A stretch of 64,000 nt of DNA from Bacteroidota bacterium (GTDB lineage Bacteria > Bacteroidota > Ignavibacteria > Kapaibacteriales > UBA2268). Under the pieces are notes generated by a model, which worked only from the letters and a program-made list of their open reading frames with translations, was not told where the DNA came from and did no database searches. A program made the translations under genes and the position numbers. The stretch covers positions 1 through 64,000 of the forward strand of contig JAJXYC010000015.1 in NCBI GenBank assembly GCA_021780815.1, in the 5' to 3' direction. Below are positions 1-8,855 of the stretch, one piece after another (position 1 is the first letter of the stretch; the number at the start of each line of letters is the position of its first letter).

Positions 1-457
1 CCCAAATTCCTTTTTTCCACAACCAAGGACTATGGTCACTTTGATATGAAACTCCAACCATCAGTCCAACATTCTCATTAATCACAAATTCCGTAAAACC
101 ATAAACAGGATATTTCCCAACTAATTCGCCACTCGGCCATTTAACTTTTTCAAAATTATATGTATAAACATATTGCCCATCCTCTGAAAATTGTATTACG
201 CCTGCTATTCCTGGTATTTCTCTCCTTACTTTACCCGTTGCAGGATCAAGTTCAAACAACCTTTTTGTAGTTGTTGTTACTAATATCGATTGTTCATCTG
301 GTGTATAAAGTGCTTTAATTATATAACCTGGATCAACATTACTTAAATCATCCTTAAGAGTCATCCATATAGTTTCATCTTGACCCTCCGCTTTTGCTTG
401 CTGTCCGCTGACGAACAAAAATATTGTGAATATAAGAAGTATAATTGATTTTTTCAT
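1..457 (-). CDS. Secreted protein of unknown function, cut by the window edge
   Basis: This reading frame opens with ATG at 455-457 and runs off the left edge after about 152 codons, so the C-terminus is missing. The first ~24 residues (MKKSIILLIFTIFLFVSG and on) form a signal peptide. The mature part has short beta-rich stretches such as RLFELDPATGKV and VIQFSEDGQYVYTY, which resemble blades of a WD40/YVTN-type beta-propeller. The product is therefore probably exported, perhaps periplasmic. No catalytic motif is visible and no precise family is claimed. A -7-like box lies 30 bp upstream. Confidence 0.7.
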   Translation of the reverse strand, partial: MKKSIILLIFTIFLFVSGQQAKAEGQDETIWMTLKDDLSNVDPGYIIKALYTPDEQSILVTTTTKRLFELDPATGKVRREIPGIAGVIQFSEDGQYVYTYNFEKVKWPSGELVGKYPVYGFTEFVINENVGLMVGVSYQSDHSPWLWKKGIW

Positions 458-486
458 AACTGTTGCTTTTTTTAGTTTTTGAATAA

Positions 487-494
487 CAAAATTA
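487..494 (-). promoter_or_regulatory. Putative -7 box (TAATTTTG) for the truncated secreted protein
   Basis: The minus strand reads TAATTTTG, which fits the Bacteroidota -7 consensus TAnnTTTG, 30 bp before the ATG. No TTG is found at the expected 19-nt spacing, so support is partial. The same octamer precedes several other minus-strand genes here. Confidence 0.35.
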
Positions 495-759
495 AACAAA
501 AAAAATAGTTTTTTTATTTTTGCCCACTTTATTAATATATAAATAAAAAAAAAGACTAATTGTTACAAAAATGATATTTTTTGTGAAATTTTTAGGAATA
601 CCCCAAAAAAACAATCTACAAACCCCGATAGAGCAAAATAGAGAGTTGGAAAACAGAATATTACAAAAAAAACAAAAAGGAATTATTTCTGATGAATAAA
701 AAATATTCACAAAAATAACTCCCCAAAAATAATAAAATACTATCTTTTAAAAAATAGGA
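495..759. other. Intergenic, no gene recognised
   Basis: This AT-rich stretch lies between glyS (which ends at 760) and the truncated secreted protein. A 72-codon open frame on the minus strand has a low-complexity, Phe/Ile-rich translation and no family features, so it is not called. No clear hairpin terminator was seen. Confidence 0.5.
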
Positions 760-2172
760 CTATATTCTTCTATCAATATAATCCCGAATTTTTGAAACGT
801 TAATTCTATCTTGCAACATTGAATCCCGTTCTCTAATTGTAACTGTATGATCGATCAAAGTTTGTCCATCTACTGTCAGACAGAATGGAGTACCAATTTC
901 ATCTTGGCGACGGTACCGTCTGCCAATAGCTCCTGCAGTATCGTATTGAACACGGAAATATTTTTGCATATCTTTGTAAATTTGATGTGCATATTCAGGC
1001 ATTCCATCTTTATTTACTAATGGAAATACAGCCAAAGTAATCGGAGCTAATTTTGCATCAAATCGTAATACCACCCGAGTATCTTCTTTCCCTTCATCAA
1101 TAATTTTTTCTTCATCATAAGCATTACAAAGAAAAGCCATAAAAGCACGAGAAACACCACCAGAAGTCTCTATAACATAAGGCACATAACGCTCTTGATT
1201 TACAGTGTCAACGTATTCCATCTTCTTACCAGAATGGGATTGATGATTAGTTAAATCAAAATTAGTTCGTGAATGAATACCTTCAATTTCACCAAACCCG
1301 AAAGGAAATTCAAATTCAATATCTATGGCGTTATTAGCATAATGAGCAAGTTTTTCGTGTGGTTTCCATCTTAATTTTTCAGGTTGCATCCCCATTTCAA
1401 TATACCAATTCCATCGCTGTTCTTTCCAATATTCGAACCAGTCTTTTTCCGAACCTGGTTTAACAAAATATTGCATTTCCATTTGCTCAAATTCACGAGT
1501 ACGGAAAAGGAAATTTTTAGTATTAATTTCGTTACGAAAAGCCTTTCCAATTTGGGCAATACCAAAAGGAGGCTTCATTCTTGATGCATCCATAACATTT
1601 TTGAAATTAACAAAAATACCTTGTGCCGATTCGGGTCGCAAAAACACAGTTCCACTTTCATCTTCTACCGGACCAACAAAAGTTTTAAACATTAAATTGA
1701 AATTACGGACTTCAGTCCAATCTGTTGAACCAGAAACAGGGTCAGGAATTTGATAATCTATAATTATTTTAAAATAATCGTTGTTTTCTTGACATTTGTT
1801 CAATTTTTCTTCTATTTCTTTTGCTAAGTCAAATTTATGTTTGTTATTTAATTTCCGAATAAATTCTTCAATCAAATTATCAGCACGGTAACGAGCCTTA
1901 GACGTTTTATTATCAATCATTGGGTCAGAAAATTGAGCGATATGACCACTGGCAACCCAAGTCTTCGGATGCATTATTATTGACGCATCAACACCTACTA
2001 TGTCATCACGATATGTCATTGCTTTCCACCAAGATTGCTTGATGTTGTTTAATAATTCAACGCCTAATGGACCATAATCCCAAAATCCATTTAATCCACC
2101 ATATATTTCTGATGATTGAAATACAAAGCCACGCCTTTTTGCTAATGAAATAATTGTTTCTAATTTTACCAT
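760..2172 (-). CDS. glyS: Glycine--tRNA ligase, single-chain class II (alpha2) type
   Basis: Charges tRNA-Gly with glycine in the cytoplasm. The 470-residue chain has class II synthetase landmarks: the N-terminal FVFQSSEIYGG segment, the flipping-loop-like RPESAQGIF at about 179-187, motif 2 FRNEI (212-216) with a following EFEQME, and motif 3 GGVSRAF (338-344). An anticodon-binding domain fills about 375-470. The length fits the single-polypeptide archaeal/eukaryotic-like form rather than the two-gene GlyQ/GlyS tetramer. The ATG at 2170-2172 gives the conserved N-terminus directly, and a -7-like box lies 27 bp upstream. The gene stands alone; tRNA-Pro and the metallophosphoesterase lie upstream in the same direction. 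Confidence 0.96.
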   Translation of the reverse strand: MVKLETIISLAKRRGFVFQSSEIYGGLNGFWDYGPLGVELLNNIKQSWWKAMTYRDDIVGVDASIIMHPKTWVASGHIAQFSDPMIDNKTSKARYRADNLIEEFIRKLNNKHKFDLAKEIEEKLNKCQENNDYFKIIIDYQIPDPVSGSTDWTEVRNFNLMFKTFVGPVEDESGTVFLRPESAQGIFVNFKNVMDASRMKPPFGIAQIGKAFRNEINTKNFLFRTREFEQMEMQYFVKPGSEKDWFEYWKEQRWNWYIEMGMQPEKLRWKPHEKLAHYANNAIDIEFEFPFGFGEIEGIHSRTNFDLTNHQSHSGKKMEYVDTVNQERYVPYVIETSGGVSRAFMAFLCNAYDEEKIIDEGKEDTRVVLRFDAKLAPITLAVFPLVNKDGMPEYAHQIYKDMQKYFRVQYDTAGAIGRRYRRQDEIGTPFCLTVDGQTLIDHTVTIRERDSMLQDRINVSKIRDYIDRRI

Positions 2173-2198
2173 TTTGTTCTTATATTTTATATAAACTA

Positions 2199-2206
2199 CA
2201 AAATTA
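2199..2206 (-). promoter_or_regulatory. Putative -7 box (TAATTTTG) for glyS
   Basis: The minus strand reads TAATTTTG, 27 bp before the glyS ATG, matching TAnnTTTG. No TTG occurs 19 nt further upstream. Confidence 0.35.
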
Positions 2207-2505
2207 AGAAAAAGAAGTAAAATTTTTAATAATTTTGATAATAAGTTTTGAAACAGACAACAATAATTTTTTCAATGTCATTTAAGCAATAATAGCATTA
2301 TTGTACTTTATTGAAACTATTATATTAAATCGGATTATTGTCCATTGCTACCAATAATACACTTCGGAACTAATTTCAATAAATTATGCAGGTGCAAATT
2401 ATAATCAATATTTTTGTAACTTTACCTTTAAAATTTCACTGGGAATTTTTATTTATTTTGTTACAACCAAATAAACCATAATTTATTTTGCGAAAGAATA
2501 TTTGT
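2207..2505. other. Intergenic, no gene recognised
   Basis: AT-rich spacer between the glyS promoter region and tRNA-Pro. No open frame, strong hairpin or repeat was recognised. Confidence 0.5.
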
Positions 2506-2579
2506 CGGCGTGACTGGATTTGAACCAGCGACCCCTACTACCCCAAAGTAGTGCGCTACCCGGGCTGCGCCACACGCCG
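2506..2579 (-). tRNA. tRNA-Pro (anticodon GGG)
   Basis: On the minus strand this folds as a 74-nt cloverleaf. It has a 7-bp acceptor stem CGGCGTG/CACGCCG, D-stem GCGC/GCGC, anticodon stem CTACT/AGTAG with loop TTGGGGT (anticodon GGG, reading CCC/CCU Pro codons), and a T-arm with TTCAAAT. The 3' CCA is not encoded. A TAATTTTG -7-like box sits 20 bp upstream. Confidence 0.95.
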
Positions 2580-2599
2580 TTATACTCATCTTACTTTTA

Positions 2600-2607
2600 C
2601 AAAATTA
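2600..2607 (-). promoter_or_regulatory. Putative -7 box (TAATTTTG) for tRNA-Pro(GGG)
   Basis: TAATTTTG on the minus strand, 20 bp before the tRNA 5' end. A TTG lies 12 nt upstream, not at the preferred 19. Confidence 0.4.
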
Positions 2608-2646
2608 CAAATTTTTTCTCAATTATACATTAAATGAGCCTTTACC

Positions 2647-3762
2647 CTATTTCTTTTTTATTTCTATCTTGTCTATTTCATTTTCTTTATTATCATATAC
2701 TTTTATTGTCAATTTGCCGTTTTCATAATCACCTATTGCAAAATTGTACACTTTATCGGTTTTGATTGTATTTTCACCTGGACTTGTTGTATAAAGCGGA
2801 GCGCCACCTCCCCCAATAATTAAATAATGTATCCCATCAACTAAATTATGTTGATAAGTATGAATATGACCAGATAACATAATATCCACCTTATTTGGAA
2901 CAAACAACTCTTTACTTAATTCTATTAACTTCTTATTTGCTCCGTGTCCTCCACCACTTCCAGCATATCCAGGTATATGAGAAACAACAATTTTAAATTT
3001 TTTCTTTGTCCCTTCTAATGATTTTTTGATAAAGTCATATTGTTCAGAACCTTTACTAAAATTATCCTCTGTATTTATTACGACAAAGTGAATATCTCCA
3101 TAATCAAAATCAAAGTAAGGTGAATTTTTATCTGTATCTGTGCTTTGTTGAAATGCCATAGTGTTTTGTCTCCAACCTTCATGATTCCCTACAGCATTAA
3201 TAAAAGGAGTTATGGCAAGCAGTCGCAATTCATTTGGAACAAAAAACTCGTCTTTCCAACCCTTATAAGTTCCATCGAAACACACATCGCCTGTATAAAC
3301 TAAAAAATGTGGCTTAAATTTAAATAAACTTTCTGCAATTTGATTATGAATTTTTATTCCTGTACGACAATCCCCCATTATTCCAAATTTAAAAGATGTT
3401 GATTCCGCTGATGGTGAATAAAAAAATGAAGGTTCTTCTTTTTCTCCTTTGTCGTTTTGAAGCCAATAAGTATATTTTTCGTCAGGCTTTAAATTTTTTA
3501 AAACAACTCTATGAACAAAAGTTTTAGGGCTTGCAAGTGTTTTAATGTAAAAATTGCTTGTATCAAAAGAAACTTTATTTTGTAATTCTAATCCAATAAT
3601 AACGGGTTTATCATTGCTTGTTTCTACTAGAACAATCACCGAATTATTTAATGAATTAGGAGAAGATAAATATGGTGACTGAATTACTTTTGAATATAAC
3701 TTACCAATTAAAATAAATATTAATAGCATTAAAATAAAAGAGCATTTTTTCATATAGTCCAT
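2647..3762 (-). CDS. Exported calcineurin-like metallophosphoesterase (purple acid phosphatase-like)
   Basis: Probably hydrolyses phosphomonoesters or diesters outside the cytoplasm. The 371 residues start with a signal peptide (hydrophobic run ~8-22), then an N-terminal beta domain (about 30-115) like the fibronectin/PAP N-domain. The metallophosphoesterase core follows with all metal motifs: GDCR (130-133), YTGDV (156-160), GNHE (192-195), a histidine in VVSHIPGY near 260, and GHIH near 297. Its ATG shares one base with the cstA stop (TAATG), so translation is probably coupled to cstA. A second ATG three codons in (3751-3753) is an alternative start. The natural substrate cannot be read from the sequence. 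Confidence 0.88.
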   Translation of the reverse strand: MDYMKKCSFILMLLIFILIGKLYSKVIQSPYLSSPNSLNNSVIVLVETSNDKPVIIGLELQNKVSFDTSNFYIKTLASPKTFVHRVVLKNLKPDEKYTYWLQNDKGEKEEPSFFYSPSAESTSFKFGIMGDCRTGIKIHNQIAESLFKFKPHFLVYTGDVCFDGTYKGWKDEFFVPNELRLLAITPFINAVGNHEGWRQNTMAFQQSTDTDKNSPYFDFDYGDIHFVVINTEDNFSKGSEQYDFIKKSLEGTKKKFKIVVSHIPGYAGSGGGHGANKKLIELSKELFVPNKVDIMLSGHIHTYQHNLVDGIHYLIIGGGGAPLYTTSPGENTIKTDKVYNFAIGDYENGKLTIKVYDNKENEIDKIEIKKK

Positions 3763-5390
3763 TAATTAAGTTTAACTTGTTTAAAATAAATTTTCTTTGT
3801 TGCTTCAAATGCCACAAATAAACCAAGAACTAATAGTATTATAGATATTATAAAAAGCAATATATTATCTTGTTTAAAGTAAGCAATACTATTTAGAACA
3901 AGTGAAGTTTCAGTAATTATTAACATAATAAATGCAGGAATTAAAGTATAATATTTTGGAGATTTAATCCCAAATAAATATGCAGATACAGTAAATAAAG
4001 CTAATGTAGCAATTAATTGGTTTGAAGCACCAAAAATAGGCCAAACTGCTTGATAACCATTCCCTATACATAATAAAAATGCTAGAAGTAAACTTGAACC
4101 AGAGGCAAAATAACGATTTTTAAAGATACCTCCATATCTCAACCCAAGCGTTTCTTGAACGACATATCTATTTAATCTTGCCGAAGCATCTAATGAAGTT
4201 AAAATAAAAGCATTAAGCATTAAAATCCCAAATTGCACACCAAAAGCCAGTGGAATTCCAAATACTTGAATAGCTCTTCCAAGTGCATTACCAAATACAA
4301 TTTCAGCGCTTTTCCCTAAAAAACTTTGGAATGAATTTGCTAATCCAGTCGAGTTCGGATCCCAAATAAGCACACTTGAAATCATTGTTACAACCAAAGC
4401 GGCAAGAAGACCTTCTGTAAGCATTCCGCCATAAGCAATTTTTTGTGCATTTTCTTCTTTATCAAGTTGTTTTGCCGTTGTGCCAGAGGCGACGAGCGAG
4501 TGAAAACCAGATATTGCTCCACAGGCAATTGTTATGAAAAGCATTGGGAACAAAGGTACATTATGGTTTGAAAAAGCAATGTATTTTGGTCCTGTAACTA
4601 CCGGGTTAAGTATCATTATACCGAATATTCCAAGGACCATACCAATAAATAAAATATAAGTTGAAATATAATCTCTCGGTTGCAATAACAACCAAACAGG
4701 AATAATAGATGCTACAAAAGAATAAATAATTATAATTATAAGCCAAGTGTAATAACTAAGATAAATAGGTAAATAATTCCCTACCCAAACACTTAAAATT
4801 AAAGCAATAAGAGCCAAAAAAGTCGAAAAATATACATTAATTTTCCACCTATAAACCATTAACCCAAAAACAATTGCTATGAAAATTAAAGCAATTGTTG
4901 GAAAAGCAATTTCAGGTTGTTCAATAATAGTTTTAGCTGTTAAATCAGCAAAAACAGCTTGAACCAAAGTTAATGTTAGCCAAACAAATACACCAAATAA
5001 AGTACTCGTCGTCCTTGAAATTGCTCCATCAGCAATTTCTACGATAGAACGACCTTGATTTCTCAATGAAACTACTAATGATGAAAAATCATGAACAGCT
5101 CCCATAAATACTGACCCAACTAATATCCAAATCATTGCAGGCAACCAACCAAATAAAGCATAAGCTAATATTGGTCCAACGATAGGTCCTGCACCAGCAA
5201 TTGCTGAAAAATGATGCCCAAAAAGTATTATTGGCTTTGCAGGTACATAATCCATTCCATCGTAATTTGTCTGAGACGGAGTTGGATTGTTCTTGTTTAC
5301 TTTTAGTATCTTCCCAATTTTTCCACCATACCAAAAGTACGTGAAAATAAACCAAACTAGCACAAAAAGCATTAGTATAAGTGCATTCAT
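3762..5390 (-). CDS. cstA: CstA family carbon starvation / peptide transporter
   Basis: Integral inner-membrane transporter of the CstA family, known for peptide or pyruvate uptake during carbon limitation. The 542-residue chain is hydrophobic almost throughout, with many membrane segments. The family-typical motif GHHFSAIAGAGPIVGP lies near 58-73, followed by GSVFMGAVHDFSSL and a conserved GFHSLVASGTTAKQL loop. It is shorter than E. coli CstA (~700), as in many compact homologues. The ATG at 5388-5390 gives a first membrane segment immediately. It is followed without a gap by the metallophosphoesterase (TAATG overlap), implying a two-gene operon, and a -7-like box lies upstream. Confidence 0.93.
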   Translation of the reverse strand: MNALILMLFVLVWFIFTYFWYGGKIGKILKVNKNNPTPSQTNYDGMDYVPAKPIILFGHHFSAIAGAGPIVGPILAYALFGWLPAMIWILVGSVFMGAVHDFSSLVVSLRNQGRSIVEIADGAISRTTSTLFGVFVWLTLTLVQAVFADLTAKTIIEQPEIAFPTIALIFIAIVFGLMVYRWKINVYFSTFLALIALILSVWVGNYLPIYLSYYTWLIIIIIYSFVASIIPVWLLLQPRDYISTYILFIGMVLGIFGIMILNPVVTGPKYIAFSNHNVPLFPMLFITIACGAISGFHSLVASGTTAKQLDKEENAQKIAYGGMLTEGLLAALVVTMISSVLIWDPNSTGLANSFQSFLGKSAEIVFGNALGRAIQVFGIPLAFGVQFGILMLNAFILTSLDASARLNRYVVQETLGLRYGGIFKNRYFASGSSLLLAFLLCIGNGYQAVWPIFGASNQLIATLALFTVSAYLFGIKSPKYYTLIPAFIMLIITETSLVLNSIAYFKQDNILLFIISIILLVLGLFVAFEATKKIYFKQVKLN

Positions 5391-5421
5391 AATATTATTT
5401 CTTTTTTATTTGACAAAAAAG

Positions 5422-5429
5422 CAAATTTA
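5422..5429 (-). promoter_or_regulatory. Putative -7 box for the cstA operon
   Basis: The minus strand reads TAAATTTG (TAnnTTTG) 31 bp before the cstA ATG. No TTG is seen at 19 nt. Confidence 0.33.
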
Positions 5430-5512
5430 ACAATTTTTCGTATTAATCTGTATTAAATTAATTCATTTTTTTAATAAACTTATTAATTTTACTATATTTT
5501 ACAAAAAAAACT

Positions 5513-5520
5513 TAAATTTG
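5513..5520 (+). promoter_or_regulatory. Putative -7 box (TAAATTTG) for the SUMF1-type lipoprotein gene
   Basis: TAAATTTG matches TAnnTTTG and lies 44 bp before the ATG at 5565, in the divergent gap with cstA. No upstream TTG at the preferred spacing. Confidence 0.33.
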
Positions 5521-5564
5521 TATTTTATTTTTTTAATTTTACAACTATTTGTAATAATTCAGCT

Positions 5565-6650
5565 ATGAAAATTCACGCTAACAATAAATTAAATTTCAAA
5601 CTATTAGTATTATTCTTTATTCTTCCATTAATAAGCACTGCCTTTTTCAGTTGCAATAATAATGACTTAATCATCACCGAAAGTGGAAAACCGTCAATTA
5701 TTAAAATTGTCAAAGATACAACTTTTATTGGAGATACAATAACTATTTATGGTGAAAACTTTGGAGACAGGAATTTATCAAGTTTTGTTGTATTTAATGA
5801 TTCTACTATAATCCATTCATCATTATGTTTAAAATGGACAATTTCACAAATTACGTTAATTGTGCCTAACACAAGCACACAAAATATTTTTGTCGTTGCT
5901 AAAAATGATACTTCAAATTCTTTTACTTTAACTATAAATCAATTACCCCCATTAGATACAGTAGAAGTATCATCGGGTAAAATTACTATCGGCTCTCTTT
6001 TTGGTTATAAAGATGAGCAACCACCTCATAATATATATATATCAAAACCATTGATTTGTTCTAAATTTGAAATTAATCAATTTTTCTATAAACAAGTTGT
6101 TGGATATAATCCAAGTTTAATTAAAGACAATAGTTTGCCAGTAGATAGTATAAGTTGGGTTGATGCAATCCAGTTTTGCAATAAATTGTCTACAATACAA
6201 GGATTGGAGCCAGTTTACACAATATTTGGCGATAAAGTCAATTGGGATACAACTGCAAATGGCTGGCGATTACCAACAGAAGCAGAATGGGAATATTTAT
6301 GTAGAGCAGGCAGTAATTATGATTATTCTTCCTCAACAAATTTAGCCGATGACGGCTGGTATAATATGAATTCAGGTTTACATTCACATTCATCAGGTCT
6401 AAAATTACCAAATGCTTTTGGGTTATACGATATGCACGGAAATTTATGGGAATGGTGTTGGGATTTTTATTCTTCGGATTATTACTCTCAATCTCCTTAT
6501 CAAGACCCAAAAGGACCCGAATCTGGTTCACGGCATATAGCACGAGGTGGCTCTTATGCTGATGGTAATTCATTTGCTCGTGCATCTAATCGTTATTATA
6601 CTTATGATGCAATTCCCAGAACTGGAATTAGAATAGTTAGAAACAAATAA
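5565..6650 (+). CDS. Lipoprotein with IPT/TIG domain and SUMF1 (formylglycine-generating-enzyme-like) domain
   Basis: The 361-residue protein begins with a signal peptide ending in a lipobox (TAFFSC, Cys30), so it is probably anchored to a membrane by lipid. Residues ~40-125 look like an IPT/TIG immunoglobulin-like fold (FIGDTITIYGENFGD). Residues ~135-361 are an SUMF1/FGE-sulfatase domain, with family hallmarks WRLPTEAEWEYLCRAG, FGLYDMHGNLWEWCWD and IARGGSYAD. Most bacterial relatives of this build are surface or periplasmic proteins whose activity is unproven. The two active-site cysteines of true FGE are not obvious, so catalysis is not claimed. Confidence 0.85.
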   Translation: MKIHANNKLNFKLLVLFFILPLISTAFFSCNNNDLIITESGKPSIIKIVKDTTFIGDTITIYGENFGDRNLSSFVVFNDSTIIHSSLCLKWTISQITLIVPNTSTQNIFVVAKNDTSNSFTLTINQLPPLDTVEVSSGKITIGSLFGYKDEQPPHNIYISKPLICSKFEINQFFYKQVVGYNPSLIKDNSLPVDSISWVDAIQFCNKLSTIQGLEPVYTIFGDKVNWDTTANGWRLPTEAEWEYLCRAGSNYDYSSSTNLADDGWYNMNSGLHSHSSGLKLPNAFGLYDMHGNLWEWCWDFYSSDYYSQSPYQDPKGPESGSRHIARGGSYADGNSFARASNRYYTYDAIPRTGIRIVRNK

Positions 6651-6663
6651 AATCAAAAAAGAT

Positions 6664-7212
6664 ATGGCGAAATTTGAATCAGGACAAAATGCAACAATAA
6701 TAACATATAAAGGTAAAACACCTATTATTCATCAATCGGCATTTCTTACAGAAGGAGTAAAAATTATCGGAGATGTTGAAATCGGCGAATACTCTTCTGT
6801 ATGGTATAATGCTGTAATAAGAGGTGATGTTAATTGGATAAAAATTGGGAAACGAACTAATATACAGGATTTATCGGTACTTCACGTAACAAATGAGCGA
6901 TTTCCCCTATCCATAGGAAATTCGGTAACCATAGGACACAACGTTTCTTTACATGGTGCAACAATTAATAATAATGTCCTTATTGGCATTGGGGCAATCG
7001 TCCTTGATGGTGCTAAAATCAATTCTAATTCATTTATTGCCGCTGGTGCATTGGTTAAAGAAGGATTTGAAGTTCCAGAAGGTGTTTTAATTGCAGGAGT
7101 ACCTGGTAAAATTGTAAGGAATTTGACTTTAGAAGAAATTCAAAATATTGAAGAAAGTGCTACTAATTATGTAAAATATTTATCATTTTATAGAGCACAA
7201 CTAACATTTTAA
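6664..7212 (+). CDS. Gamma-class carbonic anhydrase-like hexapeptide-repeat protein
   Basis: Left-handed beta-helix protein of 182 residues in the gamma carbonic anhydrase/YrdA/PaaY family. Hexapeptide repeats ([IV]G-x4) run through ~30-140, for example IIGDVEIGEYSSVWYNAVI and VTIGHNVSLHGATI. The three metal-ligand histidines of the family are present as His74, His92 and His97. Such proteins form trimers with a metal at subunit interfaces; some hydrate CO2 and others are inactive. It sits 13 bp after the SUMF1 gene and ahead of yicC, probably in one co-directional run. Confidence 0.9.
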   Translation: MAKFESGQNATIITYKGKTPIIHQSAFLTEGVKIIGDVEIGEYSSVWYNAVIRGDVNWIKIGKRTNIQDLSVLHVTNERFPLSIGNSVTIGHNVSLHGATINNNVLIGIGAIVLDGAKINSNSFIAAGALVKEGFEVPEGVLIAGVPGKIVRNLTLEEIQNIEESATNYVKYLSFYRAQLTF

Positions 7213-7244
7213 AATTAAAAATGACATTTAAAATTTGAGGAAAT

Positions 7245-8120
7245 ATGTTAAAAAGTATGACGGGATTTGCCCGCTCTGAGTATCAAAAAGATTATTTAAA
7301 AGCAACTGTTGAAATACGTTGCGTTAATGGGAAGTTGCTCGATGTAAATTGCAGAGTTCCTAAAAATATGCAGCACCTTGAAACCATAATAAGAGAACTA
7401 TTAAAAAGCAAAATCTCTCGTGGTTCGGTCTCTGTAAATTTAAGTATTGAAAACACTGATTTAACTAAAACTTTGTCTTTAAATTCTGCAAAAGCAAAGG
7501 CAGTTTTAGATTCTCTCAACACATTAAAATCAGATCTGAAAATCAAAGAAACAGTGAAAATTGACCAAATCTTAAAGTATTCCGATTACTTTACTGAACC
7601 AACGGAAGAACTTGATGAAAAATTACAAATTCACGTTCTTCGTCAAGTAATGAACCAAGCTTTGATCAATCTTGAAAAAATGAGAGTTAATGAAGGCAAA
7701 AATATTGAAAAAGATATTTTTGTAAGGATGAAAAAAGTTCAAAATACAGTTGATAAAATTAGAGTTCTTGGATTAGAAAAAATTCCAAAGGAAAGAGACA
7801 AATATCGTCAAAAAATTGCACAACTTTTTGAAGGCGATGAAATTGACGAACAACGTATCTATACTGAAATGGTCCTTCTTGCTGATAAACTTGATATTTC
7901 GGAAGAATGTGTTAGACTAGATTCTCATTTTAAATTCTTCAATGCAGCTTTAAAAGAAAACGATTCAGTAGGACGAAAAATTAACTTTTTGCTACAAGAA
8001 ATGGGTAGAGAAATTAATACTATCGGTTCAAAATCTTACGATTCGGAAATTTCTCAATTAGTTGTTATTTGCAAAGAAGAACTAGAAAGAATCCGTGAGC
8101 AAATTCAAAATATAGAATAA
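7245..8120 (+). CDS. yicC: YicC/YloC family endoribonuclease
   Basis: A 291-residue member of the YicC family, implicated in RNA turnover and stress survival. The start LKSMTGFAR and the end GREINTIGSKSYDSEIS...EELERIREQIQN are the invariant N- and C-terminal signatures of the family, and length matches. A GAGGAAAT Shine-Dalgarno-like tract just before the ATG supports the start. It is followed after 13 bp by comF. Confidence 0.93.
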   Translation: MLKSMTGFARSEYQKDYLKATVEIRCVNGKLLDVNCRVPKNMQHLETIIRELLKSKISRGSVSVNLSIENTDLTKTLSLNSAKAKAVLDSLNTLKSDLKIKETVKIDQILKYSDYFTEPTEELDEKLQIHVLRQVMNQALINLEKMRVNEGKNIEKDIFVRMKKVQNTVDKIRVLGLEKIPKERDKYRQKIAQLFEGDEIDEQRIYTEMVLLADKLDISEECVRLDSHFKFFNAALKENDSVGRKINFLLQEMGREINTIGSKSYDSEISQLVVICKEELERIREQIQNIE

Positions 8121-8133
8121 AAAAACAAGAAAG

Positions 8134-8844
8134 ATGGAAATAACTTTAGTTGCAAAAAAGATATTTCATTCAATTTGCGATTTAGCCGCTCCTAAATATT
8201 GCTTTTTGTGTAATAAACCAATTGATAATCATTTCCATCTTTCTTATATTTGCCCAGATTGTTTTTATAATTTACCTTCGGCAAGCGATTCAAACGTAAT
8301 TATTTCAAGACTATTACAATCATTTTCTGCTGACGATATTGGAGTTTCTGATATATTTTCGTTGTTTTCGTTGAAAGATACAGATTTTTTAAAGATTGTT
8401 CATAGCTTAAAATACGAAGGTTTGTACAGTATTGGTTTCGAATTTGGTCTTCTACTTGGACAAAAAATCAAAGAAAAGAATTCTACCAATTACGATTACA
8501 TCTTACCTGTGCCTATTCATTCTGCTAAAAAACGAGAAAGAGGCTATAATCAATCGCTTCATATTGCTCGTGGAATAAATTCCATCTTAAAAACTGAAAT
8601 TAATGAAAAATTAGTTATTCGTGGCAAATATACACAATCTCAAACACTATTAACAGCATCTCAAAGAAAAGAAAACGTTAAAGACATTTACCGAGCTAAT
8701 CCAACAAAATTCAATCTTGATAATAAAACTGTGCTAATTGTTGATGATGTTTTTACTACAGGTTCTACAATTAATTACCTATCATTAACGTTATTGAATA
8801 ATGGAGTAAAGAAAGTAGATGCCGCAACAATTGCGTTAGCATAA
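8134..8844 (+). CDS. comF: ComF family phosphoribosyltransferase-like protein
   Basis: A 236-residue ComF protein, a family tied to DNA uptake and processing in competent bacteria, though its biochemistry is unsettled. An N-terminal four-cysteine zinc site (Cys23, Cys26, Cys40, Cys43) is followed by a phosphoribosyltransferase fold with ERGYNQS and the PRPP-binding loop VLIVDDVFTTGST near 200-213. Length is normal for the family. It is co-directional with yicC and the metal ABC transporter. Confidence 0.92.
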   Translation: MEITLVAKKIFHSICDLAAPKYCFLCNKPIDNHFHLSYICPDCFYNLPSASDSNVIISRLLQSFSADDIGVSDIFSLFSLKDTDFLKIVHSLKYEGLYSIGFEFGLLLGQKIKEKNSTNYDYILPVPIHSAKKRERGYNQSLHIARGINSILKTEINEKLVIRGKYTQSQTLLTASQRKENVKDIYRANPTKFNLDNKTVLIVDDVFTTGSTINYLSLTLLNNGVKKVDAATIALA

Positions 8845-8855
8845 AGGTGTAAAAA

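Noticed and set aside
492-710. 72-codon open frame on the minus strand
   Set aside because: Low-complexity Phe/Ile/Asn translation in an AT-rich spacer, overlapping a -7-like box, with no family features.
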